A stretch of 64,000 nucleotides of DNA from Streptomyces chartreusis (GTDB lineage: Bacteria > Actinomycetota > Actinomycetes > Streptomycetales > Streptomycetaceae). Below, one piece after another: positions 57,029 through 64,000 of this stretch. Position 1 is the first letter of the stretch. Each line of letters starts with the position of its first letter. The stretch spans positions 3,224,001 to 3,288,000 of the forward strand of contig NZ_CP023689.1 in the NCBI RefSeq assembly GCF_008704715.1, read 5' to 3'. Below the pieces are notes generated by a model that worked only from the letters and a program-made list of their open reading frames with translations, was not told the DNA's origin and made no database searches. Position numbers and translations under genes: made by a program.

Positions 57029-58447
57029 CTACTGAGCCTGCGGCAGGCGGAGTTCGAACAGGGCTCCGCCCGCCGGCGCCCGGCCCACGGTGAGCGTGCC
57101 CCCGTGCCGTACGGCCACGTCACGGGCGATGGCAAGCCCCAGCCCGGCCCCGCCGTCGTCACGGCTGCGGGCCTCGTCGAGCCGGACGAACCGCTCGAAG
57201 ATCCGCTCCCGGTCGGCCTCGGCCACCCCGTCCCCGTCGTCGGCGACCGCCGCCACGACCCACTCCCCTTCCCGGCGCACGGTCAGGGTGACCGCCGAGC
57301 GCGCGTGCCGCGCGGCATTGTCCAGCAGGTTGGTGAGCACCCTCCCCACCTGCCCCCGCGACCCGGCCACCTGCGCGGACCGCGCCTCGACCGTCACCTC
57401 CGCCCGCCCCTCGGCCTGCTCACGGGCCAGTGCACCGAGGTCGAACCGCGCGTCACCGGGCCGCTCCCCCGCGTCCAGACGGGCGAGCAGCAGCAGGTCG
57501 GCGGCCAGACCCTGGAGCCGTACGGTGTCCTCCACCGCGCCGTCGAGGTCGAGCAGCTCGGGGTGCGCGACGCCGACCTCCAGCTGGGTGCGCAGGGAGG
57601 CGATCGGGCTGCGCAGTTCGTGCGAGGCGTCGGCGACGAAGCGGCGCTGGCGCTCCACCGACGTCTGCAGGGCGGCCAGGGTCTCGTTCGTGGTCAGCGC
57701 GAGGCGGGCGACCTCGTCGTGGGTGCCCGGCACCGGAACCCGGCGCGCCAGGTCCTCGGACGCGGTGATCGCCGCCATCTCGCCGCGGATGCCCTCGACC
57801 GGACGCAGGGCGCGCCGGGTGACCAGCCAGGTGACGCCGGCGACGACGCCGAGCAGCAGCGGGAAGCCGATCAGCATGACGGTGAGCGCGGTGTTCACGG
57901 CACTCTGCTCGGCGTCCAGCGAACCACCGGCGTACACCGTCAGCCGCCCTCGGTCGCCGGCCTCCACGGGGACCGCGGCGAAGCGGTAGTCGGCGCTCTC
58001 GCCGTCGATGGTCGCCGAGCCGTCGCTGAACTCGGTCCCCTCGCCGATCTCACCGGCCTCGCCGCGGCCGGAGTCGTCGTCGGCGTCGTCATCGTCGTCG
58101 CCGGCCCCCGTGCCCGTACCGCCCGACCGCGGCTGCGGCTCGACGGCGTCGGTGGCCGTCCCGCTGATCCGCTCCAGTTCGTCGCTTGCCGCGACCAGCG
58201 TGCCATCGGCGTCGACCACCTGGACCGGGCTCTCGTCGTCCAGGTCCAACTGGTCGTAGGGCTTCCCTGCGGCGAGCTCGGCGACGACGTTCTGCGCGGT
58301 GCGCTGCGCCTCGTTGCCCGCCTGATCCATCAGGTTGGACCGCAGCGACAGCAGCACCGCCGCCCCCGCCGCGACCAGGGCCACGGCGACGACGAGGGTG
58401 GCGCCGAGCGTGGCCCGGGACCGGATCGAGCCGAAGATCCTTCTCAT
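57029..58447 (-). CDS. EnvZ/PhoR-type sensor histidine kinase
   Basis: A 472-residue kinase: TM1 about 13-35, extracytoplasmic sensor about 36-186 with an acidic stretch of Asp residues near 117-125, TM2 about 187-210, HAMP 211-263, HisKA with His276 in VADASHELRSP, and HATPase with NLLDNAARHA, VADDGDGV and GAGLGLAIA. ATG 58447 overlaps the response-regulator stop (ATGA). It faces a divergent PepSY protein gene rich in Asp, suggesting envelope or cation sensing. Confidence 0.92.
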   Translation of the reverse strand: MRRIFGSIRSRATLGATLVVAVALVAAGAAVLLSLRSNLMDQAGNEAQRTAQNVVAELAAGKPYDQLDLDDESPVQVVDADGTLVAASDELERISGTATDAVEPQPRSGGTGTGAGDDDDDADDDSGRGEAGEIGEGTEFSDGSATIDGESADYRFAAVPVEAGDRGRLTVYAGGSLDAEQSAVNTALTVMLIGFPLLLGVVAGVTWLVTRRALRPVEGIRGEMAAITASEDLARRVPVPGTHDEVARLALTTNETLAALQTSVERQRRFVADASHELRSPIASLRTQLEVGVAHPELLDLDGAVEDTVRLQGLAADLLLLARLDAGERPGDARFDLGALAREQAEGRAEVTVEARSAQVAGSRGQVGRVLTNLLDNAARHARSAVTLTVRREGEWVVAAVADDGDGVAEADRERIFERFVRLDEARSRDDGGAGLGLAIARDVAVRHGGTLTVGRAPAGGALFELRLPQAQ

Positions 58448-59112
58448 CGTTCCTTCTCCAGCCGGTAGCCGGCGCCGCGCACCGTCCGGATCAGCCCGGG
58501 GCGCAGCTTGCGCCGCAGGGTGCTGATGTACACCTCGACGATGTTGGGGTCGCCCTCGTACGCGAAGTCCCAGACGTGCTCCAGGATCCCGGCCTTGGAG
58601 ACCACCTCGCCGGCCCGCGTCACGAGCTGTTCCAGGACCGCGAACTCCTTCGTGGTGAGGGTCACCTCGGCCTCGCCGAGGAAGACCCGGCGGGCGGCGG
58701 TGTCGACCTTCAGGTCGCCGTGGACGTGCACGGGCGAGGCCCCGGCGCCCTGTCCCCCGCGCCGCAGCAGCGCCTTCACCCGCGCCACGAGGACGACGTA
58801 CGAGAACGGCTTGGTGAGGTAGTCGTCGGCTCCGGTGTCCAGGCCCTCCGCCTCGTCGTACTCGCCGTCCTTGGCGGTGAGCATCAGGATCGGCACCTCG
58901 TGGCCGGCGGCGCGCAGGGCGGCGCAGACGCGGTAGCCGTTCATGCCGGGCAGCATGATGTCGAGGATCACGAGGTCGTACGACCCCTCGGAGGCGCGGT
59001 ACAGCCCCTCGCGGCCGTCGTGGACGACGTCCACGGCGTACCCCTCGGCCGTCAGTCCCTTGGCGAGCGACAGGGCCAGCCGCTTCTCGTCCTCCACGAT
59101 CAACAGGCGCAT
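58444..59112 (-). CDS. OmpR-family response regulator
   Basis: A 222-residue regulator: receiver with VEDEK, phosphoacceptor Asp51 in LVILDIMLPG, and KPFSYVVL; C-terminal winged helix with ATTKEFAVLEQLVTRAGEVVSK and IVEVYISTLRRKLRPG. It is coupled to the kinase gene. Direct repeats of CTTCAGG just upstream of its start are probable self-binding sites shared with the divergent PepSY gene. Confidence 0.94.
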   Translation of the reverse strand: MRLLIVEDEKRLALSLAKGLTAEGYAVDVVHDGREGLYRASEGSYDLVILDIMLPGMNGYRVCAALRAAGHEVPILMLTAKDGEYDEAEGLDTGADDYLTKPFSYVVLVARVKALLRRGGQGAGASPVHVHGDLKVDTAARRVFLGEAEVTLTTKEFAVLEQLVTRAGEVVSKAGILEHVWDFAYEGDPNIVEVYISTLRRKLRPGLIRTVRGAGYRLEKER

Positions 59113-59135
59113 GCGTAAAGGTTCGCAAAGCCAAG

Positions 59136-59172
59136 CTGAAGATCTCTTCAGGGTCCTTCAGGTTCCCCTCAG
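59136..59172. promoter_or_regulatory. OmpR-type direct repeats between response regulator and PepSY genes
   Basis: CTTCAGG at 59146-59152, CTTCAGG at 59156-59162 and CCCTCAG at 59166-59172: three units at exact 10-base spacing, plus an inverted CTGAAG (59136-59141). Helically phased direct repeats are the usual form of OmpR-family binding sites. Confidence 0.6.
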
Positions 59173-59228
59173 CGTCGGTTCGGCAGATTGAGCGGTGTCG
59201 AAACGACAACGACTCGGGAGGAACCGGA

Positions 59229-59873
59229 ATGAAGCGCAACATCGTCATCGCCACCGTCGCCGCAGCGGCCCTGATCGGGGGCGGCACCGTCGCGGCCTAC
59301 GCCGCCGCCGGTGACGACGACGGCGCTGCCACGCAGCGGCAGTCGAGCGTCCGGATCAGCGACGACCGGGGCGACAGCGCGGACGACTCCGCCGAGGACC
59401 GCGCCGACGACCGGGACGACAAGAGGGACGACGACCGGGACGACGACAGCGTCGAGGTCCGCTCGGACGCCACCGGCGCGAAGGTCACCGCCGCCGACGC
59501 CATCGCCGCGGCGCTGAAGCACACGCCGGGCACCGCCGTCGGCGCCGACCTGGACGACGACGGCTCCCGGGCGTGGGAGGTGAGCGTCGTCAAGGGCGAC
59601 GGCACCGAGCACGACGTCCGGGTCTCCGCGAGCGACGGCAAGGTCCTCGGCGCCCACCGCGACGATGACGACGACGCCCGCGAGGACCTGGCCGCGCTGA
59701 AGGGCGCCGACGTCGACGCCCGCGAAGCCGCCGTGGCCGCTGCCGCCAAGGGCACCGTCACCGACGTCGACCTCGACGACGACGGCCCCGCGGCCTGGAG
59801 CGTGGAGACCACCAAGGGCGAGTGGAAGGTCGACCTGGGAACGGGCAAGGTCACCCAGGACCTCGACGACTGA
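59229..59873 (+). CDS. Exported Asp-rich PepSY-domain protein
   Basis: A 214-residue exported protein: signal peptide (1-28, ending AAYAAAG), an acidic linker about 45-78 of DDR/DDK-type repeats, then two PepSY units (about 85-145 and 150-214; AIAAALKHTPGTAVGADLDDDGSRAWEVSVV and AVAAAAKGTVTDVDLDDDGPAAWSVE). ATG 59229 follows GGAGGAA. PepSY proteins inhibit proteases or bind envelope partners. Divergent from a two-component system whose repeats lie in its promoter, so probably its target. Confidence 0.88.
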   Translation: MKRNIVIATVAAAALIGGGTVAAYAAAGDDDGAATQRQSSVRISDDRGDSADDSAEDRADDRDDKRDDDRDDDSVEVRSDATGAKVTAADAIAAALKHTPGTAVGADLDDDGSRAWEVSVVKGDGTEHDVRVSASDGKVLGAHRDDDDDAREDLAALKGADVDAREAAVAAAAKGTVTDVDLDDDGPAAWSVETTKGEWKVDLGTGKVTQDLDD

Positions 59874-59890
59874 CGCCGCCTCACCTCACG

Positions 59891-61138
59891 TCATCGCGTG
59901 ACCTCAGGGGTACGGGACATCCCGTACCCCTTCTCGCGTCCCGTCGCACCCCGCGCCACGGCCAGTGCCGTCAGCATCATCAGGCCCCCGGTCACCGCGA
60001 AGCACACGCCCGCGGGCAGCCACCCGACCAGCACCCCGGCCGCCGCGGCACCGGCCGTACCGCCCGCGTTGACGGCGGTGTTCACCCAGGCGCCGGCCTG
60101 CACCCGGGCCTCGGGCGCGGCGGTCTCGTCGGCGATGAGATACGCGGTGGTGATCAGCGGGGACACGAAGACCCCGGCGACCGCGACCGCCACGGCGAGG
60201 GTCCCGAGGCCCTGGGCCAGTGCCGCTCCGCACAGCGCAAGACCCAGTCCGGCGGCCTGCGCGGCCAGCCGTGTCCCGGCGGCGGACCGCCATGCCACGG
60301 CTCCGTTGAGCAGCCCGCCGACGGCGCTTCCGGCGGACAGGGCGGCGAGCACCCAGGCGGCGCTGCCCGCGCCGTGGCCGCTCGTCTCGGCGAAGGCGAC
60401 GACCAGCAGATCGAGCACGCCCAGGGCGAGACCGACGCCCGCGGCGGCGATCACCGGCCGCCCGAGGCCGCGCAGCACCCGCCGCCCGGCCGCGCCCGGC
60501 CCCGCCTCGCGCTTGCCGGCCGGCACCGCGCGCACCACCGGCGACGACACGAACCCGGCCGTCCCCACCACCATCAGCGCCGCCCCGAGGAGCACGCCGA
60601 ACGCGGGCGGGGCGAACCCGACGAGCACGCCCACCAGCAGCGGCCCCGAGACGAAGAGCAGTTCCTCGGCGACGGCGTCGAGGCTGTAGGCCCGCTGCAT
60701 CAGCGCCCGGTCCGGGGCGAGGCGCCCCCACACGGCACGCATGGTGGGCCCGAGCGGCGGAGTGCAGGCACCGGCGAAGGCGGTGACGACGCCGAGGACG
60801 AGCGGCGAGGCCGCGCCCGGCCGCCACACGAGCGCCGCGACCAGTACGAGCAGCGCCGAGTAGGCCGCCACCATCGGCACGAGCGCCCGGCGCGGCCCGT
60901 GCCGGTCGATCAGGGCCGCCCGCGCGGGCGACAGGAAGACGCTGGTACCGGAGAACAGCGCCATGACGACGCCGGCCACCGCGTACGACCCGGAGGCCCG
61001 GGTCACCGAGAGCATCACGGACAGCGGGGCGACACCGTAGGACAGCCGGCCGAGCAGGGCGGCGGCGAAGGTTCGGCGGGCATGGGGGATCCGGAGGACG
61101 GCGGCATACGAAGGCCGCGCCACAGGTGTGGAAGACAC
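59891..61138 (-). CDS. MFS transporter
   Basis: A 415-residue major facilitator with about 12 helices and loop motif LIDRHGPRRALVP between helices 2 and 3. GTG 61138 follows GAGGAA. The substrate is unknown; drug or metabolite efflux is likely. Its 3' coding end contains the PepSY terminator on the other strand. Confidence 0.88.
   Translation of the reverse strand: MSSTPVARPSYAAVLRIPHARRTFAAALLGRLSYGVAPLSVMLSVTRASGSYAVAGVVMALFSGTSVFLSPARAALIDRHGPRRALVPMVAAYSALLVLVAALVWRPGAASPLVLGVVTAFAGACTPPLGPTMRAVWGRLAPDRALMQRAYSLDAVAEELLFVSGPLLVGVLVGFAPPAFGVLLGAALMVVGTAGFVSSPVVRAVPAGKREAGPGAAGRRVLRGLGRPVIAAAGVGLALGVLDLLVVAFAETSGHGAGSAAWVLAALSAGSAVGGLLNGAVAWRSAAGTRLAAQAAGLGLALCGAALAQGLGTLAVAVAVAGVFVSPLITTAYLIADETAAPEARVQAGAWVNTAVNAGGTAGAAAAGVLVGWLPAGVCFAVTGGLMMLTALAVARGATGREKGYGMSRTPEVTR
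59907..59930 (+). terminator. PepSY gene terminator embedded in the MFS coding end
   Basis: GGGGTACGGG-acat-CCCGTACCCC followed by TTCT, 33 bases after the PepSY stop and inside the last codons of the convergent MFS gene. Confidence 0.7.
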
Positions 61139-61251
61139 GGGGATTCCTCGACTCGAGGCGGAAAAGGGGACGCCGAAGCGCCACGCCGGTCACGACCGAG
61201 GGGGTCGTGCACCGTACGCGGGCGGGCGTGCCCTATGCCAAGAGGAGGTAC

Positions 61252-61287
61252 ATGGAGATCAACCTAGCAGCGCAGCCCCGGAGTTGA
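61252..61287 (+). CDS. Possible 11-codon mini-ORF with strong ribosome binding site
   Basis: ATG 61252 is preceded by AGAGGAGG and the 3-base spacer TAC, the best Shine-Dalgarno in the neighbourhood; the frame encodes MEINLAAQPRS and stops. No forward gene follows. It could be a leader peptide remnant, a small protein, or chance. The rest of 61139-61376 holds the MFS upstream region and the third repeat copy. Confidence 0.3.
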   Translation: MEINLAAQPRS

Positions 61288-61298
61288 CCACGCCCTCA

Positions 61299-61325
61299 GG
61301 GGCGCGGGGAACTGCGCGACCAGCC
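61299..61325 (+). repeat. 27-base intergenic repeat, copy 3
   Basis: Identical over 27 bases to copy 1 at 12928-12954, preceded by CCCTCA as in copy 2. Located 52 bases from the meaB stop codon. Confidence 0.85.
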
Positions 61326-61376
61326 ACGACGAACCAGCAGCCGAATGACGACACATCGCGGCGCTTCCAAGCGCTC

Positions 61377-62333
61377 TCAGGCTTGGGTGAGCCCCGCCAC
61401 CAGCTCGTCCGCCGCACGGTACGGGTCCAGCTCGCCCGTGACGATCTTCTCCGCCAGCGCCGCGAGGCGGCGGTCGCCGTGCAGGTCGGCGATCCGCTCC
61501 CGCAGGGCCGTGACCGCGATCGTCTCGACCTCGCGGGCGGCGCGGGCGCGGCGGCGCTCGGCCAGGACGCCGCGCTCCTCCATCCAGGCCCGGTGCTTCT
61601 CCAGGGCCTCCACGACCTCGTCGACGCCCTCGGCACGGGCGGCGACCGTCTTCACGATCGGCGGGCGCCAGTCGCCGGGGCCGCGGGACTCGCCGAGGCC
61701 GAGCATGTGGTTGAGCTCGCGGGCGGTGGCGTCGGCCCCGTCGCGGTCGGCCTTGTTGACGACGTACACGTCGCCGATCTCCAGGATTCCGGCCTTCGCC
61801 GCCTGGATGCCGTCGCCCATGCCGGGGGCGAGCAGGACGACGGAGGTGTCGGCCTGGGAGGCGATCTCCACCTCCGACTGGCCCACACCCACCGTCTCGA
61901 CCAGGATCACGTCGCAGCCGGCCGCGTCCAGGACACGGATCGCCTGCGGGGCGGACCAGGCGAGGCCGCCCAGGTGGCCCCGGGTGGCCATCGAGCGGAT
62001 GTAGACGCCGGGGTCGGAGGCGTGGTCCGACATCCGCACCCGGTCGCCGAGCAGGGCACCGCCCGAGAAGGGCGAGGACGGGTCGACGGCCAGGACGCCG
62101 ACCCGCTTTCCCTGCTTGCGGTACGCGGTGACCAGGGCGGAGGTGGACGTCGACTTGCCGACGCCCGGGGAGCCGGTCAGGCCCACCACATAGGCGTTGC
62201 CCGTCAACGGTGCCAGCGCCGCCATGACCTCCCGCAGCTGCGGGGACGCCCCCTCCACCAGGGAGATCAGCCGGGCCACGGCCCGCGGCCGGCCTTCCCT
62301 GGCCTGGGCCACCAGGGTGGAGACGTCCTGCAT
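61377..62333 (-). CDS. meaB: Methylmalonyl-CoA mutase-associated GTPase MeaB
   Basis: A 318-residue G3E-family GTPase: Walker A GLTGSPGVGKST (Lys60), switch LAVDPSSPFSGGALLGDRVRM, ILVETVGVGQSEVE and base motif VVNKADRDG. It gates delivery of adenosylcobalamin to, and protects, acyl-CoA mutases. ATG 62333 with GGAG at 5 bases is preferred over GTG 62348. Probably co-transcribed with the upstream thiolase gene, 39 bases away. Confidence 0.94.
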   Translation of the reverse strand: MQDVSTLVAQAREGRPRAVARLISLVEGASPQLREVMAALAPLTGNAYVVGLTGSPGVGKSTSTSALVTAYRKQGKRVGVLAVDPSSPFSGGALLGDRVRMSDHASDPGVYIRSMATRGHLGGLAWSAPQAIRVLDAAGCDVILVETVGVGQSEVEIASQADTSVVLLAPGMGDGIQAAKAGILEIGDVYVVNKADRDGADATARELNHMLGLGESRGPGDWRPPIVKTVAARAEGVDEVVEALEKHRAWMEERGVLAERRRARAAREVETIAVTALRERIADLHGDRRLAALAEKIVTGELDPYRAADELVAGLTQA

Positions 62334-62372
62334 CACAGCTCCGTTCACAAAGAGGTCCTACTGAAGGAGAAC

Positions 62373-63575
62373 TCAGGCCTTGGGTACCCGCACGATCAGC
62401 GCGTCACCCTGGCCGCCGCCACCGCACAGCGCGGCCGCGCCGATGCCGCCGCCCCGCCGCTTCAGCTCCAGCGCCAGGTGCAGGACGAGCCGCGCACCCG
62501 ACATACCGATCGGGTGACCGAGGGCGATGGCTCCGCCGTTGACGTTCACCCTTTCCGTCGACACGCCGAGGTCCTTCATTGACTGCACGGCCACCGCGGC
62601 GAATGCCTCGTTGATCTCGACGAGGTCGAGGTCGGAGACCTCCAGGCCCTCCTTCTTCAGGGCGTGCTGGATGGCGTTGGAGGGCTGGGACTGGAGGGAG
62701 TTGTCCGGGCCCGCGACATTGCCGTGCGCGCCGATCTCGGCGATCCAGTCCAGGCCGAGCTCCTGCGCCTTGGCCTTGCTCATGACGACGACCGCGGCGG
62801 CGCCGTCGGAGATCTGCGACGCCGAGCCCGCCGTGATCGTGCCGTCCTTCGCGAACGCCGGGCGCAGCTTGCCGAGCGACTCCGCGGTCGTGTCGCCGCG
62901 GATGCCCTCGTCCTTGCTGAACAGGACCGGGTCGCCCTTGCGCTGCGGGATCTCGACGGGGGTGATCTCCGCCTCGAACAGACCGTTCTTCTGGGCGGCG
63001 GCGGCGCGCTGGTGGGACAGCGCGGCGATCTCGTCCTGCTCGGGGCGCAGGATGCCGAGACGGGTGTTGTGCTTCTCCGTGGACTCGCCCATGGCGATGC
63101 CCTCGAAGGAGTCGGTCAGGCCGTCGTGGGCCATCGAGTCGAGCATCTCGATGGCGCCGTACTTGAAGCCCTCACGGGACTTCGGCAGCAGGTGCGGGGC
63201 GTTGGTCATGGACTCCTGACCGCCCGCGACGATCACGTCGAACTCACCGGCGCGGATCAGCTGGTCCGCGAGGGCGATGGCGTCGAGGCCGGACAGACAC
63301 ACCTTGTTGACGGTGAGCGCCGGCACGCTCATCGGGATGCCGGCCTTGACCGCGGCCTGGCGTGCCGGGATCTGCCCTGCCCCGGCCTGGAGCACCTGGC
63401 CCATGATCACGTACTGCACCTGGTCGCCACCGATACCCGCACGGTCGAGGGCGGCCTTGATCGCGAAGCCGCCGAGGTCGGCTCCGGAGAAGGACTTCAG
63501 TGAGCCGAGCAGCCGTCCCATCGGGGTACGGGCACCCGCGACGATCACGGAGGTCGTGCCGTTTCCAGAAGACAT
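62373..63575 (-). CDS. Acetyl-CoA C-acetyltransferase (thiolase)
   Basis: A 400-residue biosynthetic-type thiolase: nucleophile Cys93 in [35 protein letters not shown] and CGGGGQGDA with the second Cys. It condenses two acetyl-CoA to acetoacetyl-CoA or the reverse. ATG 63575 has GGAAGGGG upstream. Placed with meaB and mce, it fits acyl-CoA and ethylmalonyl-CoA-type metabolism supplying extender units. Confidence 0.94.
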   Translation of the reverse strand: MSSGNGTTSVIVAGARTPMGRLLGSLKSFSGADLGGFAIKAALDRAGIGGDQVQYVIMGQVLQAGAGQIPARQAAVKAGIPMSVPALTVNKVCLSGLDAIALADQLIRAGEFDVIVAGGQESMTNAPHLLPKSREGFKYGAIEMLDSMAHDGLTDSFEGIAMGESTEKHNTRLGILRPEQDEIAALSHQRAAAAQKNGLFEAEITPVEIPQRKGDPVLFSKDEGIRGDTTAESLGKLRPAFAKDGTITAGSASQISDGAAAVVVMSKAKAQELGLDWIAEIGAHGNVAGPDNSLQSQPSNAIQHALKKEGLEVSDLDLVEINEAFAAVAVQSMKDLGVSTERVNVNGGAIALGHPIGMSGARLVLHLALELKRRGGGIGAAALCGGGGQGDALIVRVPKA

Positions 63576-63631
63576 GAGGTGCGATCCCCTTCCAGCTTGA
63601 GCAGCCGAGGAGTGAACGAGGGTTTACTTCG

Positions 63632-63661
63632 AATGTACTGAGTGGCACTCCGTGCCGTCAC
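63632..63661 (-). promoter_or_regulatory. Thiolase promoter with spacer dyad
   Basis: On the minus strand: GTGACG (plus 63656-63661), an 18-base spacer and TACATT (plus 63632-63637). The spacer holds the dyad GGCAC-tcc-GTGCC (63644-63656), a candidate operator in the divergent thiolase/mce region. Confidence 0.55.
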
Positions 63662-63724
63662 CGGGCTGTAGGTGTGATCGCTGGCACGTTGCGTAACCAC
63701 CGCGGGAGCGCTGCACTGAATTCC

Positions 63725-64000
63725 ATGCTGACTCGAATCGACCACATCGGGATCGCCTGCTTCGACCTCGACAAGACTGTCGAGTTCTACCGGGCCACGT
63801 ACGGCTTCGAGGTGTACCACTCGGAGGTCAACGAGGAGCAGGGCGTCCGCGAGGCCATGCTCAAGATCAACGACACCTCCGACGGCGGCGCCTCCTACCT
63901 GCAGCTTCTCGAACCCACCCGCCCGGATTCCACCGTCGCCAAGTGGCTCGACAAGAACGGCGAGGGTGTCCACCACATCGCCTTCGGTACGGCGGACGTC
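63725..64000 (+). CDS. mce: Methylmalonyl-CoA epimerase, 3' end outside window
   Basis: The first 92 codons of a vicinal-oxygen-chelate protein: MLTRIDHIGIACFDLDKTV with metal ligand His7, the YHSEVNEEQGVREAML strand and YLQLLEP and VHHIAFG with further ligands. It interconverts (R)- and (S)-methylmalonyl-CoA. ATG 63725 is divergent from the thiolase gene. The frame is open at the right edge; family length (~145) means about one third is missing. Confidence 0.92.
   Translation, partial: MLTRIDHIGIACFDLDKTVEFYRATYGFEVYHSEVNEEQGVREAMLKINDTSDGGASYLQLLEPTRPDSTVAKWLDKNGEGVHHIAFGTADV

Overview
The window is high-GC actinobacterial chromosome. Its gene content and order point to a Streptomyces: a GlgE trehalose/glycogen pathway, a type II polyketide spore-pigment locus, isobutyryl-CoA mutase, frequent GTG starts, ATGA/GTGA start-stop overlaps and many leaderless promoters. 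From memory, most of the order resembles one S. coelicolor chromosome block (roughly SCO5444 down to SCO5398); no database was consulted. I saw no rRNA, tRNA or CRISPR array.

Layout. (1) 1-12.9 kb: the end of a DUF1990 gene, glycogen phosphorylase, a secreted S8 protease, and the operon glgE-treS-pep2-glgB, which interconverts trehalose, maltose-1-phosphate and branched alpha-glucan. (2) 13-20.2 kb: a HelR/HelD-type RNA polymerase-recycling ATPase, a merR-trxA pair, an Lrp/AsnC regulator, a reductase pair and the C4-dicarboxylate carrier DctA. (3) 20.5-24.2 kb: an intact TnpB element lodged between dctA and a DcuS/DcuR-type two-component system. (4) 24.3-28.9 kb: a sugar ABC importer without its own ATPase, behind a promoter carrying a DasR-like site, then a flavin/F420-type enzyme and an HTH regulator. 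(5) 28.9-35.1 kb: pfkA, pta-ackA and pyk, a lower-glycolysis and acetate node. (6) 35.2-39.5 kb: a three-gene exported or membrane set (Ser/Asp-rich protein, DUF6114, DUF6230), a 653-base intergenic region with several palindromes, and a YbbN-type thioredoxin. (7) 39.7-43.1 kb: TetR, icmA, DUF3817 and MarR genes. (8) 43.2-52.8 kb: a whiE-like spore-pigment cluster with extra tailoring genes (P450, ABM oxygenase, ACMSD-type amidohydrolase). (9) 53.1-56.4 kb: a thiamine-binding-type protein, a second DUF3817 protein, a DUF6191 protein and three tandem AIM24 genes. (10) 56.5-64 kb: MarR, an OmpR/EnvZ-type system facing an Asp-rich PepSY protein, an MFS transporter, meaB, a thiolase and the start of methylmalonyl-CoA epimerase.

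Metabolic theme. Glucan storage, glycolysis and acetate overflow lie beside B12-dependent acyl-CoA rearrangement (icmA, meaB, mce, thiolase), which supplies precursors for polyketides such as the spore pigment.

Signals most worth following: a histone H1-like Lys/Ala tail on GlgB; face-to-face promoters between helR and trxA that predict a short antisense RNA; a TnpB whose predicted guide reads into the start of the neighbouring sensor kinase gene; a near-perfect 24-bp palindrome inside the leaderless icmA promoter; a 13/16 DasR-like box; a catalytic-site Glu in the pigment chain-length factor; and a 27-base intergenic repeat found three times, always beside gene 3' ends.
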